64,000 nt of DNA from Garcia nutans (GCA_947685225.1 CANTUV010000051.1:6572001-6636000); one strand, 5' to 3'. Positions 1 to 11,986 are shown, counted from the first letter of the stretch. A program made the numbers and translations. The notes: generated by a model not told the origin, from the sequence alone.

Positions 1-1013
1 ACCTCTGTGGCCTTGATATTGCCCCTGATAGTTCATCTGATCATTAGGCCTATTCCTCTTCCTGCTAGGCTCAGCCATATCAGTTTTTCTATCAGGTTTT
101 CTTCTGTTTTCCATACCAATAGCTGCATTGACTGCCAGATGAAGCTCCTTGTAGTTATGGCTAGCAATCACATCATAATACCTGTCATCCAACCCCTCAA
201 CAAATCGTTCCGTCATAACTTCCTCTTCTTGCAGCAAGTGTGTAGCATAGGGTTTCAACTCCTGGAATTTCTCCCAGTATTCAGCAACAGTCTTGCTTCC
301 CTGTTTGAGCATCTCAAAGTCTCTAGCCTTAGCCTTCAAAACATTCTTAGGTAGGAAGGTTTGTGTGAATCTCAGCTTGAAGTCCTCCCAGGTATGTACT
401 CGATCAACTATCTGGCTACCAAACCAAACCCTAGCAGCCTTTTTCATTTGGTGACCTGCCAACTCAATAGATCTTTCTTCTGAACAATGCAAGGCGTTAA
501 ATATTCTCTTGACCTCATCAATAAACAACATTGGGTCTTCTGTCGCAGCATTTGAAAACTCTGGTGGGTCAACCCTGATAAACTCATGTAGTTTAACATA
601 TCCTGGCACTCCCGCCTGTGGTGCATTGTCCTGCCCATTGTTCTGCCCCATATTCTGGACAAGTTGGGTAAATCCAGCTGCAAGTGCTCCCATAGTCTGA
701 CTGAAGGTTGCCATGGTGGCCATGAATTGCTCCTGACTCACTGGAGCTGCTGTTGTACCCTCAGGTACAGGCTCATTCCTTGGAGTTGGTGGTGGATCTC
801 TGACATCATCCTCCGGTATGTCCTCAAAGTTTTCATTATTGGATGGTAGATCTTGGTTCTGCTGACCCTGTCCACCACTCTGCGTGGTCTTCCTCGCCCC
901 CTAGGCAAAGGTTGCTCCCGAACACTTCCAATTGGATCCTCTCCACTGTTCCTTGCCCCTTGGGCATTACTAGCTTCGCCAGTTAAAAGAAGATGTGTGC
1001 CTCTACGAGACAT
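1..1013 (-). pseudogene. gag: Ty3/gypsy gag polyprotein, 5' part, frameshifted and cut by window edge
   Basis: Reading the reverse strand from an ATG at 1013 gives a gypsy-type Gag: a short basic N-terminus rich in Arg and Gly, a Gln/Asn-rich linker, then a retrotransposon gag domain. From about 570 down to 90 one frame encodes the typical core, with an EFIRVDPPEFSN stretch, an AARVWFGS stretch, TWEDFKLRFTQTFLP and VAEYWEKFQELKPYAT, followed by a basic tail heading towards the zinc knuckle outside the window. The start frame and the core frame differ: a one-base indel near 880-900, in a run of Gs, would put the core out of frame and gives an early stop if uncorrected. The gene lies about 100 bp downstream of the primer-binding site. 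Assignment to Ty3/gypsy is firm; the lineage is not resolved because pol lies outside. Confidence 0.88.
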
Positions 1014-1113
1014 TACACCTGATATGGAGGGCAATTTGATTAACGCTGAAAGGAAACAAGAAAAACTTAAGAATACCATAATGATTTTCGGATAACACAA
1101 ATATCAAAACCGG

Positions 1114-1125
1114 GCTCTGATACCA
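1114..1125 (-). other. Primer-binding site (initiator tRNA-Met type)
   Basis: The reverse strand reads TGGTATCAGAGC, the usual plant retrotransposon match to the 3' end of initiator tRNA-Met. It lies four bases inside the LTR edge at 1130 and about 100 bp upstream of the gag ATG, which fixes the element as reverse-strand and the adjoining repeat as its 5' LTR. Confidence 0.9.
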
Positions 1126-1129
1126 CTTT

Positions 1130-3993
1130 TGTCACGACCCAACTAGGGACCGTGACCGGCGTATAGTTACACTTACGTGTAACTATACAAGCCTAAGATA
1201 ACAATAGTTAGATCATGCCTTAAAGGAAAATAGTGTAAGTTATGCTCATAAATTCAACTATTAGTCTAAAGCAATATATAAAGTGTTCTAATTATTCAAT
1301 GCCAAAACAATACCGTCTAACTGAAAATGGTCAAATGTTTAAATCTCATTATTACAAAGAAACGGGTTCAGACTCAGTCTGCCCTTAGGTTATCCAGAAA
1401 TCTATAAAGGAAGAAACATCTCCACTAACCTACTAGCTTTAGAATTCCAAAGAACGAAAGAATGGAAATAAACAACTGATGCTACCAGTGGACCTCAACC
1501 TGCAAAATCAGTCTATAGGGGTGTGAGCGTTATATATAGGCGCTCAGTAAGTTCATGTGAGGCAGAGAAACACAACTATATAAGCAGTTTATAAATATCA
1601 AGTAACTCAAATACAATTAATTCAATCAAGGTGGTATGGCGGGGTCTACCAATATCAATAATTCATCCTCCCTTATTCCTCCTCAATAACAGTTACAGTA
1701 TCAGTAATAATTAACAATAACAATCCACCCTTATAACAACCTCAGTATCAATATCAGTACAGTGGAGGTTTTTAACCTCATAAACAAATGCAATAACAGT
1801 TACAGTATTTCCACAATTGATCCTCCGTCCCCGTATGACATACCACCACACAACACAAGAAAAGTTTCATCAACGTAATATTCACAATATTAGCATTCAC
1901 AAGCACGTTTTTCTGTCTCCTAAACATTCATATAAAGGCTCGGGTATTGAAGGAATATAATACCAAAGAGAAAGAATAGTTATATAAGAAAGGCTTAATA
2001 TATATATATATATATTTGTTAGTCAAACATCAGCACATCACAAACAAACAATCACACCCATGAACTTACCTGATATGCAGACTTATTGAGATAAGCAAAC
2101 TCCTCGATCCTATTGACCCCGAGGACCGACCTGATTATCACCTAAGTATACGATTCAACAATATCATTCATCAGAATCCGTCTCACTCACATGAAGTGTA
2201 ATGTATGCCATGTATGCCATGAATAACAGTCAATCGAGTATTATTCAATAAAATGACCATTTTACCCCTAATGCATTTTCCTAACCAATTGACCATTTAA
2301 TCAACCATCATACAAACTCATGATTTAATTTAAAATTGCATACCATACTCATGCAAAAACATTCACCCCTAAGTCTTACGTAAACGTAGCAAAGTGTTTC
2401 GAAAAGCGAAACTTAGTTTCTTTCCACAATATCGATGTATTTAGTGAAATAAGGGTAATTTTGGAAATTTCATATAAATTAATCCTGCTGTTTAAAAATT
2501 TTGGAAAATTTCCAGAAGGTCCCTCACCCTTCCAGAGACCCCCGTACAAAATTTCAGGTCCATACAAAATGATTTAGTCCCCCAAAATGGATTTGCGATA
2601 TACTGCCCGATCCATAACTACTAAAATGGGCAGTAGGATACATATGCATAAATACATTCACAACATTATATAAAAATTCCCCAAATATTTTTAACATTAA
2701 ATTTACTTCATAAAATACAACATACCCAAATTTTGTAAATATCCAGTACGTAAAAAGCCCTCAAACAATTAACCCAACATGGACTGACCAGTAGACCCAT
2801 TCTGGTAGTGACCAGGTCTATGATTTATTTACTCAACAAATATTATGATTCTGGATCTACAAAAATTACCATATGTAAATAACATCTGAATACAGAACAT
2901 ACTAAAATTTCAGACTTATACCCATCACCTACGATTTATAAAAATTCATCAAAGTTTCTGGAATTTTCAGTAAATCCAGACAGCAAATTATACCAATTCA
3001 AAATTTAATTAAAAATAAAATACGAATCCTAAAAATATAAAATAAATATACAGGCATCCCTTAGAAACCCTAGAAAAAGATACAATAAATTTTAGGCGTG
3101 ATCTATTACTGTAAGTATGTTAATTAAATCAAAAACCGTTAGATCTATCAAAATCACTTACAGATTTTTTCCACTTTGAAAATTAATTAAAAATAGAAAA
3201 TAATTTAAATCCGATGCAAAATATGTTTTATCAGACCTAAAAACACCCTAGAATGTGATTGTGGAAAAAGATCGAATTAGAATTGAAGAGAAATAAATGA
3301 AAAACCTCAAAAATGAAAGAAACATTGAAAACTGAATTTGGAGCCAGGCAAAACGGCAGGCCGAGAACCAGTGGCCACACGCCGAACGACGCACGCAGCA
3401 CGCCAAACGACAGGAGGCTTCGCTCGCGTGGCTCGCCGAACGACAACGACTTCCTCGGGCGGCTGGATCAAAACGACGGTGCTACGTATTCTGCTCTAAA
3501 ACTCTCTTAAATTGAATACCCGATTTTGTGAGTGTCTCAAACTCTAAACCTAGCTGATTAGGGTCTATTTATATCATAAACACTTCCTAAAATTGTGTTT
3601 TAACCCCACTTCAATTTATTTTATTTAAATTAACCTCAAATATCAATTTAACCATTAAAAATCACCCCCTCAAACTTAAAACTCACAATTAAATCCCTCT
3701 TCACTAAATTTAACACAAAATAGATTTCAGTATTTATTTTTAAAATAAAAAAAATATTTTTATTCCATTTAAACACCGTAATTATTTTAAATGACCAAAA
3801 TGCCCCCGAACACAAAAATACAATATTATACTCAAAACGACCGTCACATCGTCCCGAGTATCAAACAGAGCACCAAATCACCCAAATACGTTCAAACAAA
3901 ATATAAGGGTGCAAAATGACCATTTTGCCCCTCAAGCGCAAAATTACCATTTTGCCCCCGGATTCAAATATTATAAAACCGAGGGGTTTTACA
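1130..3993 (-). repeat. 5' LTR of reverse-strand Ty3/gypsy element, about 2.86 kb
   Basis: The tract is bounded by TG at 1130 (TGTCACGACCC on the plus strand) beside the primer-binding site and by ACA at 3991-3993 (reverse strand begins TGTAAAACCCC). The length of 2864 bp is long for a plant LTR. It contains no conserved coding region; the short open frames near 3240-3510 fall in a GC-rich island and look like chance. The matching 3' LTR is outside the window, so the target-site duplication cannot be checked. The edges are inferred from TG/CA and PBS spacing. Confidence 0.78.
3565..3574 (-). promoter_or_regulatory. Putative TATA box of the gypsy LTR
   Basis: The reverse strand reads ATATAAATAG, a good TATA-box match. 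It is about 420 bp inside the LTR start and just upstream (reverse sense) of the GC-rich island at 3330-3500, which would then lie at the start of the transcript. Inferred from sequence and position only. Confidence 0.4.
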
Positions 3994-4436
3994 ATAAACT
4001 ATACATATTCTTCTTCCAACACCCTAATTACCCTTCATATTAATTATTTTATTTTATTTTAAAAAAATCACATATGTTAGAATTTTCTTCCCTTTTTAAT
4101 AATTTTATCTTTGAAATTACCTACTATAGTAAATTAAACCATCCAAAATGAACATAACTCAGAATTTCTTATAAAATAATCCACACAATTGTTACCACAA
4201 ACTATCACCATCATTATCCAAATAATCTCTACTCTCCCCCTTATGGATCTCCTTAATCATCTTCACAAATCCCTAAGCTAATACAAAGAATTCACAACTT
4301 CTAACAACATCATTAAAGAATAAACATTCAACCAATGCTTAAGCAGTAATATTATTAAGTAAGAAGAATTTACTTTCATCTACCTCTGGGGTACTATGTT
4401 CCCTATGCATTATATAAATTCTCTATGAAATATTGG
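3994..4436. other. AT-rich spacer, no feature recognised
   Basis: Plain AT-rich DNA between the gypsy LTR and the solo LTR. No open frame, tandem repeat or element end was recognised. It may be flanking remains of the older gypsy copy whose gag lies at 6388-6819. Confidence 0.5.
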
Positions 4437-6382
4437 TGTGCGCGAGGATTTTGCCTCCACTTATGGTAGAATTGATATTACGACTTCGGTCCTGTTAGAC
4501 TCTAAGCCTTAGAGAACATAGGCCTAAATCCAAATAATTGGAGTCACCACCCGGACAGGCTGAAAAAGAAATAGAAAGGGGCAGATGACTCAATCTCTAA
4601 ATAATCCTCAACTCCCTATTAGGTTTGGAAAGTTGAGTATATATGGGGAATGTGAGAATGATCCAATACCCCCATAATACCCAGTTTATTTGAACCGGCC
4701 TCCTTTTCAAGTCTAAATTCCATTCATATTACATGAATTGTGGAAAAATAAATAGTCATATTATAGATCAAACAAATAAACAAACAAATAAAATAGCCAC
4801 CATAAAAAAATGAAAATATGCTCTTACGGTGTCCCAATGTTCATACAAGTATAAAATAAGACACCTACCAATTGGTGAAAATATGCCCTTTACAATAGTC
4901 CAAAATTCTTGAAATTAAAATACATAACAAAAATAAATAAGGCACTCACATAAGTGGAAATATGCCTTTTACATCTTTAAAAATCCAAACAATAATAAAT
5001 AATCATAATCTAATCATTCATCATAAGCAAATTATATCGACCAACCATATCATCCATTATAAGAAAATAACAACAAATCAATAATTAAAATTATGGTTCT
5101 ATCGTTAAATTAGGGTTAGATTATAAAACCAGGGCTATAGGGTTTCTATTAACCAAATTAGGGTTTTATTATAAAATTGGAGTTTTTCTTGATCTAGGGT
5201 TTAATCCATACAAACTAGGATTTTAGAACATGCAAGCTAGAGTTTTAGAACATGCAAGCTAGAGTTTTAGAACATGCAAACTAGGGTTTTCCCTAAGCTA
5301 GGATTTACTTTATGCAAACTAAGGTTTTAAAATATGCAATCTAGGGTATAAAATACAAACTAAGGCTAAAACATACAAACTAGGGTTTTGGAAAGTAAAT
5401 TAAGGTTTTAACATGCAAATTAGAGTTTTGAAAAATAAACTAGGATTTTAACATGCAAATTAGGGTTTTGAAAAAATAAATTAGGGTTTTAACATGCAAA
5501 TTAAGATTTTGGAAAAATAAACTAGGGTTTTAATATGCAAATTAGAGTTTTGGAATATAAATTAGGGTTTTTCTTAAACTAAGGCTTTATGTTTAAAAAA
5601 CTAACCATGTAAATTAAGGTTTTAAAATTATGGAACCAATTAAGATGCAAACAGGTTTGTATGGTTTACAGTGTAGAAGGTGCAAAGCTGTATTTACAAT
5701 TTTAACAACACAGTGGGCTAACAATGAAGACAATCTATAAAATCAAATTGAATTGGTTAATAAGAAGTCAGACCTGCATTGTTGGCTCCACCAAGTTTAG
5801 TATGTTGAACCAAGCTTGATTGTCTTGTCACCTTAACCCCACCAAATTGATGCTTGATGATGCTACTGCCTAGATCAAACTAAGTCTTAGTTGGTGCTTC
5901 AATAATCCGAGGATTAATGGATGTTTTAGGCTATTGTCTCTCTTTGTTCTTTTTGTTTTCTATCTTTTATTTTGTTTTCGTAATATCAATTATTTAATTG
6001 ATAATCTCCAGTCCTCTATTCTTTAAAAGCAGTCTTATATTTATAGGGTGTAATCAGGGTAACCTCGGCTAGCAAATTATCATCCAACTCAAATTATCTT
6101 CTGCTTATCTAAAGCTTATTAGAATTTAAATACAATTAGAAATGAATTTGGACTAAAAAATCGAAGGCTCATGGCCAATTTTATATGAGGCCAGCTCATA
6201 TCAAATTGGCCAATCAATATGGTCTGTATAAATAAATTGGCTCAACTTCAACCGGACTTGACTTAATTTAAGCTTATTAAATCATACTAAATTTAATTTG
6301 GGCCTTTCATTGAAATCAAACTTGATCCAACCCTTCTTTAATCAAAACTAAATCTGAACTTGGCCAAAATTAAGGGTCTACA
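4437..6382 (-). repeat. Solo LTR, about 1.95 kb
   Basis: The unit starts TGTGCGCGAGG at 4437 and ends GGTCTACA at 6382 on the plus strand, so the reverse strand begins TGTAGACCC and ends CGCGCACA. The flanks are ATTGG (4432-4436) and GTTGG (6383-6387), a 5-bp target duplication with one mismatch. The reverse strand has a TATA-like TATAAATA at 6038-6045. There is no primer-binding site, polypurine tract or internal coding region on either side, so this fits a solo LTR left by LTR-LTR recombination. It sits at the end of an older gypsy gag remnant. Its middle is filled by the tandem array described separately. Confidence 0.6.
5100..5600. repeat. Tandem array built on TAGGGTTTT (telomere-like) motifs
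   Basis: About a dozen degenerate units combine (C/A)TAGGGTTTT with AACATGCAAA(C/T)TAG. From 5221 to 5280 the period is about 22 bp; further right it is about 35-38 bp with a GAAAAATAAA spacer. The core resembles the plant telomere unit TTTAGGG and the telo-box, but the spacing is not 7 bp, so this is an LTR-internal minisatellite, not an interstitial telomere. Confidence 0.7.
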
Positions 6383-6387
6383 GTTGG

Positions 6388-6819
6388 CCTCCTATCTACC
6401 CACTGATGCAGGTTCCTCTCTCTGATTGAATCATGCCCTACCATGTTTACCACCTCTGTAGCCACCTCTACTATTTCTGTCTCCTCTACCACTAGAACTG
6501 GACATGGCAGTCTATGTTTATCTAGCCACCGGTGGCTTTGGACAATCCGTAATATAATGATCTTGAGATCTGTACCTATAACAACCTCTAAAATCAAATC
6601 TCCAATAAATACCCCTATGTACTCTACCACACTGGGTACAAGTAGGTGGAATGAATCTCTGAAGTGAAGGAAAAAGTGGACTAGCTGGGACCCTTTACCC
6701 CATGGTCTAGCTTCCTCCGAAGCCTCTCCAGCATTCCCTACTTTAGCTCTAGCTATATCATCAGAAGGAGCAACACTTTCCACACTATCCTCTTCTAATC
6801 TACGTGTCCTATATGTCAT
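6388..6819 (-). pseudogene. gag: Degenerate Ty3/gypsy gag fragment with zinc-knuckle remains
   Basis: A reverse-strand frame opens with ATG at 6819 and begins MTYRTRR, like many gypsy Gag N-termini, but soon departs from coding sense. In another reverse frame, about 6690-6510, a Cys/His-rich tract reads CTQCGRVHRG, and further on CYRYRSQDHYITDC, which is a CCHC knuckle with its second Cys changed to Tyr. It then stops. A primer-binding-like site lies about 150 bp upstream, the normal leader length. The fragment is therefore an old, frameshifted gag with most of the capsid part missing, cut at its 3' end by the solo LTR. Confidence 0.65.
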
Positions 6820-6970
6820 CCCAATCTATATCTGTCAAAACAAACAAATATTGCCACATCAGAGACCAACACAGATGTCAATGCATATGCATGTATTATA
6901 ACTCAATTTACATTTCAAAATTCTCCTTCATTTTCTTTTAAAACCCTCATAAATCTAGAAACTCAAACCT

Positions 6971-6984
6971 AGACTCTGATACCA
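6971..6984 (-). other. Primer-binding-site remnant
   Basis: The reverse strand reads TGGTATCAGAGTCT, one base away from the canonical initiator tRNA-Met site. Its distance to the gag ATG at 6819 supports both calls. The LTR that should follow lies to the right, where the duplicated tract begins. Confidence 0.6.
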
Positions 6985-6997
6985 AAATAAATATAAC

Positions 6998-8860
6998 ACT
7001 ATAATGCCCTATATACTTATAACACATACACCATATATATATATAATACATCTATAGAATACAAGAATGTCACCAACATTAGCAATAGAAAAATAAATTA
7101 ATTGTCACTAAAAATAAGTTAACCATTTAAAGATAAATTAAGCAGGTGAATAAATATATATAATTAAATGTTAAAATATAAATGTAAAAGAAATTCTCTA
7201 AAAAAAATTTACCACATTTTTATCTGTAATTTCAATGTTCCTCAACTCAATAAAACAAAACTTGCAATTAAAAATTACACTCCCAAATTCTCAAATCAAT
7301 TCAACTTTACCTTTTCCCCAAAAACTATCAAAGATCCCATAAATATATATATATATATATAATGTTCTTTAAATATTTATACAATACTTTATTGAACATT
7401 AACTATACAATATGTTTATATAAGAATAAAATGTTTGAAAACATAATAAGTTCAAATAAAATATATATTTACATGATATGCGAATTGGCACCAAGCACTC
7501 TGGTCTTATGGCAAAAATCTCTAACTATAAGTACTACCTAAAATCTAGACTTGGTCAGGTCTATCGGGGCTCTTAGTCTCTACTTTGTCACCTACGCGAT
7601 AAAGTCAGTCGCTCTAAGTTACTAGTTTAGCAGTATATATTTTGATAGTAAAAGTAATTTAAAATAATGTATTATGTATTTCTTTATGATGTAAAATATA
7701 CTATGCCTCAATGCACACAAAAGTCACCAAAATTCTATAAAAGTCACATACATTATACTTATACCCTATATACATATAATACATATATCTTGTATATATG
7801 GGTGGCAAAGGGTCAGGTATTTTCGGGTTCTTGACCTGTCCCGATCCATTTGTATAGAATGTAGGTAGTTTATAAATGAGTTTGGTATGAAATTATTTTT
7901 AATAAAATTATGTTAATATTAAATATTTATTTATAATTATTTAATTGAAAATTTTATAATTTATATTTCAAATTTTATAATATTTTTGAATTTTTATATT
8001 TAAAAGGGTTTGAGTAGTAAACGGATAGCATTAAACAGGTTTCGGACAGGTATAGATATAACTATAATCGGATTTAAATACATTTGGATAGTTTAAAAAA
8101 TAAATGGGTTTGGGTTTGGGTTTGGGTAAGACAATTTTTACGAGTACCTTATCTGTTGTCACTCATACCCATACACGTACAGTATATATAAAGAATACAT
8201 AAGTATTATAGTAATTAATTGTAGAAACACTCTTATTTGATAATATAACAATATAACATTATAACTATATATACTGCAATTGGATAAATATGGTTAAAAT
8301 TATAATTTGATTAATTCATAAAAAAATTCTCTGAAAAAATTTCACCAGGGTTTCGTCTATAATTTTATCAAATCCTGTAAATAATAAAACTCAACCTGCA
8401 ATAAAAATTTATACTCCTAAATCTCATTACATTCCAAATCCTCATATTCATTAATTTACAACCAAAGTTTTCATAATTAAAATATTACTCATTTTAAGTA
8501 CATGTATGTACATAACATCTTCAAATTTTATTTTAAATACATATGATATGATTAAAATATACAAACTAAAGTATATAACAATCAAATGTTATATATATGC
8601 AACACTGTCAAGGTTGGTCTCGGGGGCAAAACTCTATGTACAAATATGAATCCCAGGTCCTTAACCTATTCAGGTCTACCTGGATCTCTCTGCTCTGCAA
8701 TCTTATTACCTGCGCGATACATCTCAATCGCTCTAAGTCCGAAAACCAAGTGGTACATAGTTTGATAACAATAAACATTTTAATAAAAAACCAATATATA
8801 TATATATATACTTTTTATGGCACACACAATGAATCATGCCACCAATAAAATTTGTCTTTT
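6998..8860. repeat. Two diverged tandem copies of an LTR-like unit of about 750 bp
   Basis: Unit 1 (about 6998-7744) and unit 2 (about 7745-8860) share, in order, a CCCTATATAC(A/T)TATAA start, an AATTCTCTGAAAAAATTT-like block, a CTCAA...AAAACTTGCAAT-like block, and a better conserved block near the end (7490-7625 versus 8600-8735) containing CAGGTCTA, ACCT(A/G)CGCGATA and TCGCTCTAAGT. Unit 2 is longer because it holds a 371-bp insert at 7797-8167. The position beside a primer-binding remnant suggests a tandemly duplicated LTR of the same gypsy copy, but LTR ends were not found. Confidence 0.6.
7797..8167. mobile_element. hAT-like MITE (371 bp) in unit 2 of the duplicated tract
   Basis: The left end reads TATGGGTGGCAA and the right end TTGTCACTCATA, giving 12-bp inverted termini with two mismatches, of the TAGGGGTGGCAA type common in hAT MITEs. 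Inside are GGTTTGGGTTTGGG and similar subterminal G-rich repeats. The flanks CTTGTATA and CCCATACA differ only by transitions, so the 8-bp target duplication is decayed or absent. The insert is missing from unit 1. Confidence 0.55.
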
Positions 8861-8917
8861 ATTTAAACATAACACATCAACACACATTAGGCCCAACAAG
8901 TCGCTATATAATATGAT

Positions 8918-9358
8918 GGTGTTTCTCAAAACTTGAGCTTTTCAGCTTATTGTGAATAAGTGATTTTTAGATTATAATCAGATTAAAAATAAACAGTTAA
9001 GCGTTTCTGTAAACTAGTTAATAATCAGCTGATAATCAGTTTATAATCAGTTAAGTGTTTCTGTAAAATCAGCTTATAATTAGTTTTTAATTGCAGAAAC
9101 TGTCAAAATGACCAAACTGTCCCTGAGTTTATTTATTGTATAAAAATAATTTTTTAAATGTCAATTCAAATTTTATTTTGCAATAATAATAATAATAATA
9201 ATATTGGAGTTATCAATAAATTATACAAATAAAAAATTACCATGTAAATATTACCAAATTAATTAGAATCCTAAAAATATTTTTAATTAGACAATGAGAG
9301 TGGACATTGTATAGGGTGCGCAAATTTGGAATATTGAAGATTAGGTAGGGATAGTATA
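8918..9358. mobile_element. Truncated Tourist-like MITE (same family as 15122-15714)
   Basis: From GGTGTTTCTCAAAACT at 8918 the sequence follows the complete element at 15122-15714 closely, including its repeated ATAATCAG motifs and an (AAT)n run. After a diverged stretch it still shares AAATTTGGAATATTGAAG and GGTAGGGATAGTAT, then stops at about 9358. The right third and right inverted terminus are missing. Confidence 0.75.
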
Positions 9359-9721
9359 CATAATTACATATTCCAACAATTAAGACCAATTTTTCACTCT
9401 GACTATTTTCCACATAATCTTAAGAAAATTAAATAAACCAAACTTAAAATAAAGAATATTTACCTAAATCTTGTTTAATCTTCAAGGCCAATTTGATTTT
9501 CTTGGATTTTTAGTAAAATTTTGTGGATTTAAAGAAAAGTCTCTCTCTCTTTTCTCTCATGGAAATTTCGGCCACCATGGGAGTAGGAAGAAGATGAGTT
9601 TTTTTCTTCTTCTTTCCTTTCCATTCATATATATTAATTAATTATTTATTTATTTTATTAATTTAATATTTATCTCTTTTTCCATCCACATATTTTTATT
9701 TTCTTTTTTGACTTTTCTTCC

Positions 9722-9722
<1 letters not shown>

Positions 9723-9770
<48 letters not shown>
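9723..9770. repeat. (TTA)n microsatellite, about 16 units
   Basis: An uninterrupted TTA run. Shorter (AAT)n runs occur at 9183-9202 and 15392-15443 inside the two MITE copies. Confidence 0.95.
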
Positions 9771-9771
<1 letters not shown>

Positions 9772-10304
9772 AACTTTTCAACCATAATTATGTGTGTGTG
9801 TATATACATCATGTATATTTTAGTTATATAATATGCAACCAATGTTTATAGTAACTATATGTTAGGTATACACCATATATATATTATGTATCCAATGTAT
9901 ACATTTTATACATCTTGTGTATACATTAGGTATATACCATACATATTCTTTTTCCATCACTCTAGTTGCCCTTCTACATTAACTAATCTTATGTCTATTA
10001 AAAGTATGGATGTTACACCTTGCTTTGACATGTCATCATTTTTATAAAAAATAAATGAGAGTATAAATATTATAAAGTTTAATTTTAATAGGCTTTTATC
10101 TGATTTTTTTTTCTTGGCAATCACACGATGAGTATGAAAATTCAATATAAAAAAGCCATAAAAAAACTTGCAGAAGTTTTTGTTTACGACAGCTAAAAGC
10201 ACAAAAAAAAAAGAAAAAATAAATAATATTTTTAAAAATAAAACTTTATGAGAAGTAAAATTGAAAACATAAATTAAAAAAATTAAAAAATTAATACACG
10301 CAGA

Positions 10305-10472
10305 TAGAGGTGTGTAAATTTATCAAACCCGACCGAATAGTGTATTTTGGTTGGGTTCAGTCAGTTTATATTGTATATACAGGTGAAATCGAGTTAAAAT
10401 TTTAAAAATTTTTAGGTTCGGTCGGGTGGTCGGATTGAGAATTATTTTTTCTATCCAACCCGAATCCGACCA

Positions 10473-10512
<40 letters not shown>

Positions 10513-10803
10513 TATACATATATATTTATAAATTATAGTATATTATATAACCCGACCCGATCCGAATCAACCTGACAATAATTTTTTATATATAATATTT
10601 TATATGTTAGTTATATTTATAATATATATTATATATATTATAATCCGGCCGATCCCGACTGAAACTAAAAATTTGCCGGTCAATCGAAAATATATATAGA
10701 TTCGGTCGAATTTGATTTAATTATATATATATATATATATACGGGTTCGGTCAGATTGAAATATACTCTCAATCCGACTGAACCCGACCGATGCCCACCC
10801 CTA
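10305..10803. mobile_element. hAT-like MITE, 499 bp, with 8-bp target duplication
   Basis: The termini are TAGAGGTGTGTAA at 10305 and the complement of TAGGGGTGGGCAT ending at 10803. The flanks are CACGCAGA (10297-10304) and CACGTAGA (10804-10811), an 8-bp duplication with one transition. Subterminal CCCGACCGA motifs occur at both ends in opposite orientation. A (CA)n(TA)n run lies at about 10472-10512. There is no coding capacity, so it is non-autonomous. Terminus type and 8-bp duplication point to hAT. Confidence 0.75.
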
Positions 10804-11204
10804 CACGTAGAGGCATAGTCTAGCGTCAAATGCACATTCTCTAAAGTTAATAAACATCATATCGATTCCCCCTCTCCAAAGGTAATATTAAAAAATACAA
10901 CAATAAAAATATAAATAAATCTTATAATGTAGTGAATGATGTAATTTTTTCAAAATAAAAATTAATTTCAAATGCATAGCACACATATGGGAATTAAAAA
11001 TCTAAAAAACAAAAAAAAAACCCAGAAAATATAAGGGTTTTTATAAAATTACCCATAAAAACAAATTTTTTTTTTCAAAAATATTATAGAAAAAAAAATA
11101 TTTATATTTTTAGAAAAAGTTGAAACAAATTTTTAAAAATATTTCACTCTTCATTAAAATAATATTTTTTTTCTAAAATACTTATTCTCTCACTATAATC
11201 AATA

Positions 11205-11640
11205 TTTTACTTCAATTTTCATCATTTTTTCTCAAACTTTTTAATTAAATAAATATATTTTAACAAAATAATAAAAATTAATATTTTAAATTATATTTTT
11301 AACATATAAAATGTATTAATTTTTTTATAAATGAAAAGTTTTAATTTTGATTACATTTAACAAATAATACTCACAAAATATATAAAATAATAAAATATAT
11401 AAAAATGTATTAATAAAAATCATTAAATTTATTTTAAAATAAAATTTACATAGTATATACATAAAAAGTAAAGTTTAAAAAATATTAATTTTATTGTGTT
11501 GATATTATGTGTATGTTATATAAATGATATTGTATAGATATTATGTGTATGTTCTGTATTTATTTTGCATATAGTGTATTTGTTATATGCATATTATATG
11601 GATGTTTTATGTCTATAAAATTAAAAAGAATAATATATTT
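11205..11640. repeat. Dispersed AT-rich repeat, copy 1 (copy 2 at 23428-23880)
   Basis: The two tracts align from a TTTTTCTCAAACTTT-like start through AATAAAAATCATTAAA to a GTTATGTGTATG-rich tail that degrades into TGTGTATATTGTG-like repeats. No termini or coding region were found. The family is unknown. Confidence 0.5.
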
Positions 11641-11986
11641 TTTAGCCTCTGAACTTTACGTGCTTTGCACATTAAGCCCCTAAGCTTTTATTTAGTGATA
11701 TTAAGCTTCTTAACTATACAAGTTGGTGGTACTGAGCCATTTTTTAATAAAAATTAAATGTGTGTATTTCAAATATTGTCAAAATCCTATATCTGCTTGT
11801 AGCAAAACGATGCATTTTAACATGCCAAGTGATTTTGACATAGCATGATTTTCAAGTGTTTAACCACCATAAAAAAAAAGGACTTCAAACTACCAATTCG
11901 TATAGTTAAAGGGTTCAATATCATCAAATAAAAGTTCAAAAGCTTAATGCGCAAAACACATAAATTTCAAATTGAAAAATAAAGTT
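11638..11986. mobile_element. MITE with long terminal inverted repeats, probably Mutator-like
   Basis: The left arm runs from about 11640 (TAGCCTCTGAACTTTACGTG) to 11745; the reverse complement of about 11880-11986 matches it over roughly 100 bp, sharing GTGTTTTGCGCATTAAGC-like and TAACTATAC(A/G)A(A/G)TTGGT blocks. Long inverted arms in so short an element and the AACTTT-type end are usual for Mutator-type MITEs. The exact ends and target duplication are not clear. Confidence 0.55.

Noticed and set aside
3237..3510. Frames on both strands in the GC island of the gypsy LTR
   Set aside because: Open only because of high GC; no similarity; untranslated LTR sequence is more likely.
5100..5600. 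Interstitial telomere
   Set aside because: The TAGGGTTTT cores are spaced by about 22-38 bp of other sequence, not repeated every 7 bp.
4432..6387. Complete LTR retrotransposon
   Set aside because: Only one LTR copy with a near 5-bp duplication; no PBS, polypurine tract or coding region adjoining it in the right place.
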